Source: Planctomycetaceae bacterium (GTDB lineage: Bacteria; Planctomycetota; Planctomycetia; Pirellulales; Pirellulaceae). From it: a DNA stretch of 55,382 nt. The position numbers and the translations under genes were made by a program. Below the pieces are notes generated by a model that was given only the letters and a program-made list of their open reading frames with translations, had not been told where the DNA came from and searched no databases. Shown here in pieces: positions 43,596-52,248 of the stretch. Every line of letters begins with the position of its first letter. Within the stretch, counting starts at the first letter, position 1. The DNA is taken from positions 1-55,382 of the forward strand of contig DUDC01000336.1 in NCBI GenBank assembly GCA_012959465.1, written 5' to 3'.

Positions 43596-44120
43596 ATGCG
43601 AACTACCCCTGCGTTTGCCGTTGTGTTGCTGGCACTGTTCTCCCTGAGCGCTCCCGTCCAAGCGGAACAAGAGCAGTACAAAAAATTCGAGAAACTGCTG
43701 ACCGGTGCAAAGTTGGCAGGCAAGTTCACCGTGGTGGGTCGACCCCAAAATGGCCCCCTGCCCGAAGAATCCTACATGATCGAAAGCGTGCGGAAATTGC
43801 CCGAAGGCGACAAGTGGCTAATTCGTGCTCGCATCAAGTACGGAAATACCGACGTCACCATCCCGCTTCCGCTGGACGTGCGATTTGTGGACGATACGCC
43901 GATGATTACCCTCACCAATGCCAAGATCCCGTTGATGGGCGAGTTTAGCGCCCGGGTGATTTTCTACAACGGAAAATATGCCGGTACGTGGACCCATCAT
44001 GGCAAAGGCGGTGGACACTTGTTTGGGACGATCGAACGGATGAAGAAGAAAATAGCGCCGAAGAAAAACGATTCGCCGGACAAGAAAGATTCGTCAGACG
44101 ACAATTCAGCCGGTAAGTAG
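43596..44120 (+). CDS. Small exported protein of unknown function
   Basis: A 174-residue protein with a signal peptide (residues 1-23, ending VQAEQ). The mature part is beta-rich: LAGKFTVVGRPQNG, WLIRARIKYGNTDVTIPLPLDV and FSARVIFYNGKYAGTWTH, followed by a Gly/His turn (HGKGGGHLFG) and a lysine/aspartate-rich tail (KKNDSPDKKDSSDD). It reads as a single-domain periplasmic or envelope protein. I recall homologs only from planctomycetes. GAGGAG lies about 9 bases before ATG 43596. It stands alone between divergent and convergent neighbours. Confidence 0.75.
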   Translation: MRTTPAFAVVLLALFSLSAPVQAEQEQYKKFEKLLTGAKLAGKFTVVGRPQNGPLPEESYMIESVRKLPEGDKWLIRARIKYGNTDVTIPLPLDVRFVDDTPMITLTNAKIPLMGEFSARVIFYNGKYAGTWTHHGKGGGHLFGTIERMKKKIAPKKNDSPDKKDSSDDNSAGK

Positions 44121-44152
44121 CGCGGCTGCGATGTAGTTTTCAAACCTGGTCC

Positions 44153-44171
44153 CACCGGCACAGGGCCGGTG
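44153..44171. repeat. 7-bp hairpin between convergent genes
   Basis: CACCGGC (44153-44159) pairs with GCCGGTG (44165-44171) around ACAGG. It lies 33 bases after the small exported protein gene. No T run follows. Confidence 0.4.
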
Positions 44172-44295
44172 AAGTTACAGCACTTGCCAACCTCTGGATG
44201 CCTCGAAAAGTCGTTTTTTCGTTACATCCGCGTTTTCAGCCCGTTTGTCAATAGTCACCGTGCGAAAATGGCAGCGGCTGCTGTCAATCCGTTCG

Positions 44296-45720
44296 TCAAC
44301 TGACAATCTTCTGGATCACCGTTCCGGCTACATCCGTCAAACGGAAATCACGTCCCTGGAACCGATACGTCAATCGTTCGTGGTCGATTCCGAACTGGTG
44401 AAGCATGGTGGCGTGAAGATCGTTAACGTGGACGTGATCTTCGATTGCGGCGTACCCCAACTCGTCGGTGGCACCGTACTTCGTGCCACCGCGAACACCA
44501 CCGCCACAAAGAAACGTCGAGAAGCCCATGATGTGGTGGTCGCGACCATTCCCTTGAGCCATTGGAGTTCGTCCGAATTCGCCGCCCCAAATGACCAGTG
44601 TCTCGTCCAACATGCCACGCTGCTTGAGATCTTTAATCAGTGCAGCCGTTCCCTGGTCCACGAGCTTGGCGGTGACTTCCGCGCCTTTCTTGATCCCGCC
44701 GTGATGGTCCCAACCTCGATGGTACAGTTGTATAAATCGCACGCCACGCTCGGCCAACCTGCGAGCCAGCAGGCAGTTGGCGGCAAACGTTCCATCACCT
44801 CCCTGGGTACCGTAGAGGTCGTGAATATGTTGAGGTTCGTTGGAAACATCCATGAGTTCCGGGACGGAAGTTTGCATGCGGAAGGCGAGTTCATACTGAC
44901 TGATGCGTGTGGCAATCTCAGGATCGTCAAACGTCTCGTTGCCGATGCGGTTTAGTTCTTGAACGGCATCGATCACTTCGCGTTGACCGTCGATGTCCAC
45001 TCCCTGTGGACTGTTGACATACAGCACGGGATCGCCCTTCGAACGAAACTCAACACCCTGAAAGCGGCTGGGTAGGAAACCGCTGTGCCATTGGCGGGAG
45101 GCAATCGGCTGGGACTGGCCGCCGCCGACAGAGGTGAGGACCACATAACCGGGCAAGTTCTTGCTCTGACTTCCCAATCCGTAAAGTAGCCACGACCCCA
45201 TCGATGGCCTGCCGGGAATACTCGTCCCGGTGTTCATCACCGTGTGGGCCGGGTCGTGATTGATTTGATCGGTCTGCATCGAATTGATGACGCACAAGTC
45301 ATCCGCAACCGAGCTGATGTGTGGAAGAATCGCACTGATCTCCAGCCCGGACTTTCCGTGTTTATTGAACGGGTGTTGAGGCGCCAAGCATTTGAGCTCT
45401 TTACCTTGAAGCTGCGCTATCTGTTTGCCCTTGGTGTACGATTCGGGCATCGACTGACCATCCATCTCAGCCAGTTTTGGCTTGTGGTCCAACGTCTCTA
45501 AATGTGAAGCCCCACCCGCCATGCAAAGATGGATGACTCGTTTTATGCGGGGTGGGTGGTGTGGCGATTTCAGTACACCTGTCCACTCGGGAACGCGCAC
45601 CACCGTTTGTTCCTCGGCACGAAGTAACGCGCCCAAAGCGGCCGCTCCAATACCAAGAGTACCGCGGCGTAGAAACGCCCTTCGACAAGGCTCGTTCAAC
45701 CAGTTTTCAATCGAGAACAT
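44296..45720 (-). CDS. DUF1501 Tat-exported protein (no PSD1 partner here)
   Basis: A 474-residue DUF1501 protein with a clear twin-arginine signal (RRAFLRRGTLGIGAAALGALL, residues 13-33 in part). Conserved blocks are VIHLCMAGGASHLETLDHKP, HTVMNTGTSIPGRPSMGSW, SGFLPSRFQGVEFRSKG, LIKDLKQRGMLDETLVIWGG and GRDHHIMGFSTFLCGGG. Histidine and aspartate patterns match the alkaline-phosphatase-like core of the family. Normally a DUF1549/1553 gene precedes it; the upstream gene here is instead the SDR gene of the acyl-CoA operon, 144 bases away across a hairpin. Its partner is either elsewhere or missing. Confidence 0.92.
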   Translation of the reverse strand: MFSIENWLNEPCRRAFLRRGTLGIGAAALGALLRAEEQTVVRVPEWTGVLKSPHHPPRIKRVIHLCMAGGASHLETLDHKPKLAEMDGQSMPESYTKGKQIAQLQGKELKCLAPQHPFNKHGKSGLEISAILPHISSVADDLCVINSMQTDQINHDPAHTVMNTGTSIPGRPSMGSWLLYGLGSQSKNLPGYVVLTSVGGGQSQPIASRQWHSGFLPSRFQGVEFRSKGDPVLYVNSPQGVDIDGQREVIDAVQELNRIGNETFDDPEIATRISQYELAFRMQTSVPELMDVSNEPQHIHDLYGTQGGDGTFAANCLLARRLAERGVRFIQLYHRGWDHHGGIKKGAEVTAKLVDQGTAALIKDLKQRGMLDETLVIWGGEFGRTPMAQGNGRDHHIMGFSTFLCGGGVRGGTKYGATDELGYAAIEDHVHVNDLHATMLHQFGIDHERLTYRFQGRDFRLTDVAGTVIQKIVS

Positions 45721-45840
45721 TATTGTTCAACTCAGGCTTTGTTTACGGTGTCGGAATGCGCGAGTGGTCAATTCTAACCCATTTGGGATCGCGTGCCGAT
45801 AAAGTGTCTGCCACTGGCAGAGTTCACGATGTACTGGAAT

Positions 45841-45857
45841 CACTGGCGAAGCCAGTG
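45841..45857. repeat. 7-bp hairpin after the acyl-CoA operon
   Basis: CACTGGC and GCCAGTG (45841-45857) pair around GAA, 7 bases after the SDR stop codon. It probably marks the end of the operon transcript. The CACTGGCTTCGCCAGTG sequence looks like another dispersed planctomycete hairpin. Confidence 0.5.
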
Positions 45858-45864
45858 CCACACA

Positions 45865-46650
45865 TTAGCCAGAGGCCGAACCGCCGCCAAACACTTCTTC
45901 TCGTAATCGTCGCATGCCACCCAGCCAACCATCATAGTCAGTCGCTTTGTGTTGAAAGTACTCGGCCACTTCCGGATGAGGCAAAATCAAGAACTGTTCT
46001 TTCGCAATTCCCTGCACCACGGACTCGGCGACCTGCTCGGCCGAAATGGAAGTCTTCCGCAGCATCACAGCAACCGGGTGATCTCCGTCGATCATCCGAG
46101 TTCTCACACCCTGTGGACATAGACACGACACCACAACTCCCAAATCGCCGTAAGTGATTGCCAGCCACTCGGCGAGAGCGATGACAGCATGCTTGGTGAC
46201 GGAATAGGGTGCGGACGACAGTTCGGTCAAAAGCCCAGCAGCGGATGCTGTGTGCAACAAGTAGCCCTGACCGCGATCTTGCATAGCGGGCACCACCGCT
46301 CGCGCCGCGTACACATGAGACATGACGTTGACACTCAGTATGTCTCGCCAGCTATCATCTGATACTTCCAGTCCACCGGGAAACCCAATTCCGGCGTTAG
46401 CACAGAACAGATCCACCGGACCATACTTCGACTCCGCGGCGGCGACCAGTTCCTGCACTGATTCCTGGTTGCTTACATCACAATCTACGGCCGTGCCACC
46501 TGATAGTTCGGCGACCGTTCGAGCTTCGTCGACGTCAATATCTGCCACCACGATTCCTCGCGGTTGCTCTCGAGCAAAACGTTCACACATCGCGCGGCCA
46601 ATACCGTGTGCGCCTCCGGTGACGATAATCGTTTTGTCGTTGAGAAGCAT
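45865..46650 (-). CDS. Short-chain dehydrogenase/reductase
   Basis: A 261-residue classical SDR. The cofactor motif is [10 protein letters not shown], an acidic residue (VVADIDVDE) ends strand 2 and favours NAD(H), NAGIG appears as [10 protein letters not shown], and the catalytic tetrad is in the [16 protein letters not shown] region. It probably oxidises a 3-hydroxyacyl-CoA or related alcohol. The gene is the last of the TetR-ETF-acyl-CoA dehydrogenase operon (45 bases after the preceding gene) and a hairpin follows it. Confidence 0.9.
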   Translation of the reverse strand: MLLNDKTIIVTGGAHGIGRAMCERFAREQPRGIVVADIDVDEARTVAELSGGTAVDCDVSNQESVQELVAAAESKYGPVDLFCANAGIGFPGGLEVSDDSWRDILSVNVMSHVYAARAVVPAMQDRGQGYLLHTASAAGLLTELSSAPYSVTKHAVIALAEWLAITYGDLGVVVSCLCPQGVRTRMIDGDHPVAVMLRKTSISAEQVAESVVQGIAKEQFLILPHPEVAEYFQHKATDYDGWLGGMRRLREEVFGGGSASG

Positions 46651-46695
46651 CGCGTTCCTTGGCTGTCAGGTAGATGCCGAGATGAAATGGTCACT

Positions 46696-47838
46696 TCAAC
46701 CAAGAATCATCTCCGCCAACCGCTCACGATGAAACGTCGCATCGCCGAAGAGATATTCGTCCGCCTTTGCTCGCTTGTAGTATAAGTGCAAATCATGCTC
46801 CCAGGTGAATCCGATACCACCGTGTGACTGAACGGCCAGATTGCCGGCTTTTCGTACAGCGTCGGACACGTATACCTTGGCCACCGCGACCGCTCGATTC
46901 GCGTCGAGGTTTTCCTGGAGCGCCCATGCCGCGTTCCAAACGGCCGATCGTGCGCTTTCTGTTAGAAGCAGCAAATCCGCACACATGTGCTGGACGACCT
47001 GGAATGAACCGATCACGCGATCGAACTGCTTACGCGATTTGGCATACTCGACCGTCGTTTTCAAAAGCCACTGGAGAATACCGAGCATCTCGGAGCAGAC
47101 TGCGACCATCGCGACATTTTGACTCTGTTGCAACGCCTGCCTCGCCTCGTCGCCGCGGGCGAGAATCTGGTCGCGCCGGATTGGCACGTTGCTAAAATCG
47201 CATTGATACACCTTACGCGTCGCATCGATTCCCGGAGTAGACGTGATCCGCAGTCCATCGCTGGCGACCGGAATCGTCAATAGGCAGAGTTCATCGTCAA
47301 CGCCAGCAACGCACAGGAGATGGTCGGCCTGCTGAGCGTGCTGCACCAAGTACTTTCGACCGTTGAGGACGTTTACTGTTACTGCTTCTGTTACTGTTTT
47401 TTTTCCGTTTTCAGACAGTCTTGTCTCCATCACGGCCGGGTCGAAACTCCAGGATCCCTGTTCCTCCAACGCCGCGATCGTTATTCTCATCGAGCCATCG
47501 AAAACTCCCGGTAACAACTCACTGGCGACGGGTCCACCGATCGATGCAAGTAGAGTGGCGGCCCAGTTCGTGGATAGCCAGGGACCGGGAACACAGGCCC
47601 GCCCAAGTTCTTCCGCAACCACTGATAGTTCCACTGGCCCCAACCCCAGTCCGCCATACTGCTCGTCCAAATGCAAGCCGATCCAACCTTGTTCGGCCAT
47701 CTCCATCCAAAGGCTGTCGTCCATTGCCGAGTCGGTTTCCATCAACGCTCGAACACGCGAGATGGGAATCTCACGCTTACAAAAATCTCGGACGCTCTGT
47801 TGAAGCAACTTTTGTGGTTTCGATAAATCAAAGTACAT
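46696..47838 (-). CDS. Acyl-CoA dehydrogenase-like subunit lacking the usual catalytic Glu region
   Basis: A 380-residue member of the acyl-CoA dehydrogenase family, with N-terminal helices (QQSVRDFCKREIP), WIGLHLDEQYGGLGLGPVEL, and the C-terminal flavin-binding SHGGIGFTWEHDLHLY. The C-terminal IEGGTSEIQR-type segment that normally carries the catalytic glutamate is absent; the protein ends shortly after YLFGDATFHRERLAEM. In Mycobacterium such partners (FadE28-type) form heteromers with a catalytic subunit. The upstream neighbour (47900-49075) does keep that segment, so a mixed complex is likely. Confidence 0.88.
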   Translation of the reverse strand: MYFDLSKPQKLLQQSVRDFCKREIPISRVRALMETDSAMDDSLWMEMAEQGWIGLHLDEQYGGLGLGPVELSVVAEELGRACVPGPWLSTNWAATLLASIGGPVASELLPGVFDGSMRITIAALEEQGSWSFDPAVMETRLSENGKKTVTEAVTVNVLNGRKYLVQHAQQADHLLCVAGVDDELCLLTIPVASDGLRITSTPGIDATRKVYQCDFSNVPIRRDQILARGDEARQALQQSQNVAMVAVCSEMLGILQWLLKTTVEYAKSRKQFDRVIGSFQVVQHMCADLLLLTESARSAVWNAAWALQENLDANRAVAVAKVYVSDAVRKAGNLAVQSHGGIGFTWEHDLHLYYKRAKADEYLFGDATFHRERLAEMILG

Positions 47839-47899
47839 GGGTTCTCAGTCGTCAGTGTGTTCGGTGTTCGTTCCCTCGCTGACGCGTCGGGTTACGAAT

Positions 47900-49075
47900 T
47901 CAATAACTCTTGGGCATGCCGAGGACTCGTTCGGCGAGGATATTACGTTGGATTTCGCTAGTTCCGCCTTCGATCGTGTTGCCTCGAGATCGGAGGTAGC
48001 GGTAGGCCCAGTTGCCGTTATCGAAGGTCGACAACTGCGCTGTGTCTCCCAATATTTCCATCGCGGTTTGCGAAAGCCTCTGATTCATTTCACTCCAATA
48101 CAGTTTTAAGATCGAACCCTCGGGGCCGGGAGTCTCGCCCGCATTGGAGCGACTCAGTGCTCGATCGGTGTTCAATCGAAAGAGTTCCAGTTCGACGTGT
48201 GCTTGAGCAATGTTCTGACGCACCAAGGGATCCTCGGCCAGTAAACGACCGTTCCGTTTCCTTGTGCGGCAGTGTTCGATAAGCTGTCGCATCGTCTCCT
48301 CAAACGAGACATAGACGCTGGCGCCTAGATTCGCCCGTTCGTTCATCAGTACCACTAAGCCGACTCGCCAACCGTTATTCAGTTCGCCCAGCTGATTCTC
48401 AATAGGCACTCGTACGTCGGTAAAAAACACTTCATTAAATCCCGAGTCACCGGACATCTGGCGCAGGGGTTTCGTCGAAACGCCTGGCGATTTCATGTCC
48501 ACCAACAGGCAGGTGATTCCCTTGTGTTTGGCAACTGACGTGTCGGTGCGAACCAACAGCAAACACCAATCTGCGATCTGCGCAAAACTGGTCCAGATTT
48601 TCTGGCCGTTGACAACGAAGTGCTCTCCATCGCGAATTGCCCTTGTACTCAATGATGCCAAATCACTGCCAGAATTTGGTTCGGAGTAACCCTGGCACCA
48701 GATGTCTTTGCCACTCAGAATTCGAGGCAAGAACTTCTGCTTCTGTTGTTCGCTGCCAACTGCCATGATCGTCGGCCCGACCAAGCCCTCGCCGATAACG
48801 CCAAAATGTTCGGGTGCTCTGGCCCTGGCGACCTCTGCCAGAAAAATCGACTGCTGAATCGGGCTCGCGCCTCGACCTCCGTACTCCACAGGCCAGGACA
48901 CACCGGCCCAACCTCCGCCAAATAGCTTCTGCTGCCAGTCTCGCAGGTGGTCCCAATAACCGGCGTCCGCCTCTCCGCGACGGTGTCCAGGCCAAGGCTC
49001 GGGAACGTTAGCTGCCAACCAACTTCTCAACTCGTCGCGGAATTTCTGTTCGTCGGGAGTGAGATTGAGATCCAT
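47900..49075 (-). CDS. Acyl-CoA dehydrogenase
   Basis: A 391-residue acyl-CoA dehydrogenase. The N-terminal domain contains WPVEYGGRGASPIQQ. The middle beta domain has QGYSEPNSGSDLASL and FVVNGQKIWTSFAQIAD. The C-terminal domain ends in NTIEGGTSEIQRNILAERVLG, which holds the predicted catalytic glutamate. It desaturates an acyl-CoA at the alpha-beta bond and passes electrons to ETF. In this operon the ETF subunits are encoded just upstream. The substrate is not predictable; the paired organisation hints at branched, aromatic or sterol-like side chains. Confidence 0.93.
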   Translation of the reverse strand: MDLNLTPDEQKFRDELRSWLAANVPEPWPGHRRGEADAGYWDHLRDWQQKLFGGGWAGVSWPVEYGGRGASPIQQSIFLAEVARARAPEHFGVIGEGLVGPTIMAVGSEQQKQKFLPRILSGKDIWCQGYSEPNSGSDLASLSTRAIRDGEHFVVNGQKIWTSFAQIADWCLLLVRTDTSVAKHKGITCLLVDMKSPGVSTKPLRQMSGDSGFNEVFFTDVRVPIENQLGELNNGWRVGLVVLMNERANLGASVYVSFEETMRQLIEHCRTRKRNGRLLAEDPLVRQNIAQAHVELELFRLNTDRALSRSNAGETPGPEGSILKLYWSEMNQRLSQTAMEILGDTAQLSTFDNGNWAYRYLRSRGNTIEGGTSEIQRNILAERVLGMPKSY

Positions 49076-49129
49076 TGATTTCTTTCAAAGTGAGGCAGGA
49101 TTCTTAAGCAGGTTGGGAAGGCGTCAATA

Positions 49130-51178
49130 TCATGACTTGTCTCGATCACCGACATCCGCCTTGGCGGCGTTCGAATTCTCGACGCTGTCCCACAACAATT
49201 CAGCCACGTCTTTCACGACCACTTTGCGGTCCGACTGAAGAGCTCCGACTCCGTCTTCCAGCATCGTGGTACAAAACGGACAAGCGACAGCGATTGTGTC
49301 CGCTCCGCTACTCAACGCTTGCTTGGAGCGTTCAACATTCACTCGCTGATCGGGAGGCTCGTCGACAAAGCTCATCCCTCCACCTCCACCACAACAGAAG
49401 CTCTGAGTTCCGTGCTGCTCCATTTCAATCAATGGAGCCTCCGACACTTTCGCTAAGATTTGGCGGGGTTCATCGGTGATCCCATTGTGTCGACCGAGAT
49501 AGCACGGATCGTGGAGTGTGATCGTACCGATTTGAGAAGCGTCGAGCGTCAGTCGATTCTCTCCGATCAACTTCGCTAGATAGGTCGTGTGGTGATAAAC
49601 TTCAAACTTGCCGCCGAACTGCGGATACTCGTTTCGAAAAGTGTTGAAACAATGCGGGCATGCCGTTACCACTGTGTGCACTTGGTGGGAATTCAACGTC
49701 TCGATGGTTTGTCTAGCAAGCGTGTCAAACAGGAACTCGTTGCCGATGCGACGCGCTGGGTCGCCGGTACACGATTCATCGCGACCAAGAATCCCAAACT
49801 TGACTCCAGCGTGTTGCAGCAACTTTGCCAACGCGCGAGTTGACTTTTGATTGCGATCAACCAGCGCTCCGCCGCATCCCACCCACAGCAGCACTTCGGG
49901 CTGATCGACTTCCTTGATGTGCGGAACATCCAGCCCATCGGCCCAATCGGTCCGTGACGCCTGCGTACCGCGGAATGGGTGCCCTCGTTGCTCCATCGAT
50001 GTCAGTGCACCTTGTAGAGTGCGTGGGAATTGAGCATCTTCCATCACCAGAAATCGCCGCATGTCGACGATCTTGGGATACTGTTCGATCGCCACCGGAC
50101 ATGTCTCGACACACGCGCCGCAAGTTGTGCACTGCCACAACGCCTCCGCTGACAATGGAGTGCCGTCGGCGATGATTGACGAAGGCTCGTTCGCCACGTC
50201 AGTATGGCCTGACAGTGGACGACCCATTGCGGGCAGCTGTCTTTGCAAGTCCAAAATAATGTCGCGGGGAGAAAGCGCCTTACCGACCGCGTTGGCCGGG
50301 CAAACGCTCGTGCACTGCCCGCACTCGGTACAAGAGTCGAGGTCGAGTAGATCCTTCCAGGTAAATTGTTCGAGATTCTTTACACCAAACACTTCCGCCG
50401 ATTCAAAATCGATCGGCTGTAGAGAACCGGCCGGCGCGTCCAGGTTCGACGTGTAGATATTCAGTGGAGCGGTAACAATGTGTAATAACTTCGTATAGGG
50501 CGCCCAAGCGATCAATCCGAAGACTAACAACAAATGCCCCCACCAGACGATCAGGTGGGCCGTTCGTAACGCGTCTACACTGACGACAGTGGTGGAAACT
50601 CGAGCCACCATCAATCCAACCGGTGACCACGAGGACCATTCATCGTTGGTGGCCGCAATTCGCCAGCCTTCCAGCAAAAATCCGCTCGCCAGAATCACAA
50701 AGATCAAGACCAGAATCCCATTCGCTTCGTCGCTGAACACCAGTTTTTTTGGACGAAGACCCCAGCGACGAATTGCCGCCAACGCGACACCCACCATTGC
50801 TAGTGCTCCGAGGCAATCGACAAACAGAGATTGAAAGTAGAGGTAGAACGACCCCTTCATGATCGGTACGTTGAAGTCATGGTCGATCATCACGACCGTG
50901 GTAGCGATCAGCAATGTCACGAACCCCCAGAACATCATCGCGTGCAAGGCACCGGCAAGCGGATCTCGCCAGATCGTCGCTTGCAAGATCGCCATCTTCA
51001 GAACGCGAGCGAGTCGCTCGATGGGTCGGTCAAAGCGGGCGCTCGGTTGACCACGCCGCCATTGACGCACGTGACGATAGACGCCGTATCCAGCAACCAC
51101 GGCTGTGGGAACAAGTAACACGTACATGACCCAAACGTGTTTAATGTTCCAGAGGACTTGTCGAGTCGCGTCGTCCAT
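49130..51178 (-). CDS. Membrane Fe-S protein, likely ETF:(mena)quinone oxidoreductase (EtfD/EMO-type)
   Basis: A 682-residue membrane protein. The N-terminal part (about 1-240) has six or so hydrophobic segments resembling NarI gamma-type haem b domains (WGFVTLLIATTVVMIDHDF, IVWWGHLLLVFGLIAWAPYT). Two 4Fe-4S clusters follow: CTECGQCTSVCP about residues 283-294 and CTTCGACVETCP about 349-360. The C-terminal half has two cysteine-rich (CCG-type) domains: VGCGGALVDRN with ESCTGD and ACPHCF, then HDPCYLGRHN with SFCCGGGGG and ACPFC. This is the layout of EtfD/EMO, which moves electrons from ETF to quinone. The adjacent etfA and etfB genes strongly support that role. Confidence 0.88.
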   Translation of the reverse strand: MDDATRQVLWNIKHVWVMYVLLVPTAVVAGYGVYRHVRQWRRGQPSARFDRPIERLARVLKMAILQATIWRDPLAGALHAMMFWGFVTLLIATTVVMIDHDFNVPIMKGSFYLYFQSLFVDCLGALAMVGVALAAIRRWGLRPKKLVFSDEANGILVLIFVILASGFLLEGWRIAATNDEWSSWSPVGLMVARVSTTVVSVDALRTAHLIVWWGHLLLVFGLIAWAPYTKLLHIVTAPLNIYTSNLDAPAGSLQPIDFESAEVFGVKNLEQFTWKDLLDLDSCTECGQCTSVCPANAVGKALSPRDIILDLQRQLPAMGRPLSGHTDVANEPSSIIADGTPLSAEALWQCTTCGACVETCPVAIEQYPKIVDMRRFLVMEDAQFPRTLQGALTSMEQRGHPFRGTQASRTDWADGLDVPHIKEVDQPEVLLWVGCGGALVDRNQKSTRALAKLLQHAGVKFGILGRDESCTGDPARRIGNEFLFDTLARQTIETLNSHQVHTVVTACPHCFNTFRNEYPQFGGKFEVYHHTTYLAKLIGENRLTLDASQIGTITLHDPCYLGRHNGITDEPRQILAKVSEAPLIEMEQHGTQSFCCGGGGGMSFVDEPPDQRVNVERSKQALSSGADTIAVACPFCTTMLEDGVGALQSDRKVVVKDVAELLWDSVENSNAAKADVGDRDKS

Positions 51179-51216
51179 GAATCGTTTTTCGTTGAAGGTC
51201 GCAAAAGGGGAAGCGG

Positions 51217-52182
51217 TCAGCCATTCGACTCTTCGATCTGTTCTTTTAACGGACCGATGACCTTACGGAAATCTTCAACTAAACCGAATTGACAGTGCCG
51301 GAAGATCGGCGCGTCCGCATCCGTGTTGATCGCGGCAACCACTTTGGCATCGGCGATTCCCATCAAGTGCTGGCTCGCACCGGAAATGGCGATCGCCAGG
51401 TAGAGTTCGGGGGCGACCTTCTTTCCCGTCTGACCTATCTGCAGACTCGGCGAGACCCAACCGGCGTCGCAGGCGGCGCGGGATGCGGCCACTTCGGCCT
51501 TCATCGATTTTGCCAACTCCCCCAGCTCGGCAAACGGCTCGGGACCTCCCAATCCTCGCCCTCCAGAGACGATGACCTGCGCGTCCTCAAGGCGTACTCC
51601 CGACGCCGCTTCGCGAGACCGTTCAATGATCTCCGATCCGCTGCTGTCGTCGGTGCCACCTTCATGGTGTTCCACTTGGCACGCTGCACTACGTTCGGGT
51701 TCCGCAGCGAAGGCGCGGGACCTGGTCCAGACTACGGCCGGCTCGACGTTCGCTCGAACCACTGCGATTGCCTTGCCACCATAAACACCCCGCGTGACAT
51801 GAATCTTCTCATCGCGGATTTCAATCCGCTGGGCATCGCCAATGGAACACCCCTGCAATCGATGCGCTAGTCGTGGCGCGATTTCCTGGCTGTAAGTGTC
51901 CTGACCCAGCAAGACAAGGCGCGGTTTCAATTCAGCACCAACCGTGTGCAATGCGGCCAAACACGGCTCTATTTGGTAATCGCCCGGTTCTTTCGTTGGC
52001 AGCACCACGACACGATCCGCTTGTCGAGTGGCATGTTGCAATAGTTCGGCCGGCACGCCGCTGGCGACTACAACATGTTCCACCGACAACTGCCGGGCAA
52101 TCCGCTCTGCCTCGGCAACGAGCCCAATGGTGGCGCGGTCCAATTCCATGCCGGGCAGTAGACAACTCATAACGTTTGACAA
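51217..52182 (-). CDS. etfA: Electron transfer flavoprotein, alpha subunit
   Basis: A 321-residue ETF alpha subunit carrying FAD. The N-terminal domain resembles EtfB-like nucleotide folds (ELLQHATRQADRVVVLP). The C-terminal FAD domain contains VIVSGGRGLGGPEPFAEL, AASRAACDAGWVS, QIGQTGKKVAPELYLAIAISG and AINTDADAPIFRHCQFGLV. It accepts electrons from the acyl-CoA dehydrogenases. TTG 52182 gives the MSNV opening expected of the family and has a GAGGGCGAGG ribosome site; ATG 52170 is an alternative. The start lies beside a GAGGGC repeat tract. Confidence 0.95.
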   Translation of the reverse strand: MSNVMSCLLPGMELDRATIGLVAEAERIARQLSVEHVVVASGVPAELLQHATRQADRVVVLPTKEPGDYQIEPCLAALHTVGAELKPRLVLLGQDTYSQEIAPRLAHRLQGCSIGDAQRIEIRDEKIHVTRGVYGGKAIAVVRANVEPAVVWTRSRAFAAEPERSAACQVEHHEGGTDDSSGSEIIERSREAASGVRLEDAQVIVSGGRGLGGPEPFAELGELAKSMKAEVAASRAACDAGWVSPSLQIGQTGKKVAPELYLAIAISGASQHLMGIADAKVVAAINTDADAPIFRHCQFGLVEDFRKVIGPLKEQIEESNG

Positions 52183-52185
52183 ATC

Positions 52186-52230
52186 CTCGCCCTCGTCTTC
52201 GCTCTCGCCCTCGCCCTCGCCCTCGTCTTC
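52186..52230. repeat. Hexanucleotide and 15-bp repeat tract between etfB and etfA
   Basis: On the plus strand, CTCGCC hexamers are stacked, and the 15-mer CTCGCCCTCGTCTTC occurs twice (52186-52200 and 52216-52230). On the coding minus strand this is a GAGGGC-type purine-rich tract that contains the likely etfA ribosome site. Confidence 0.85.
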
Positions 52231-52248
52231 ACGTTCACCCTTGTGGTT

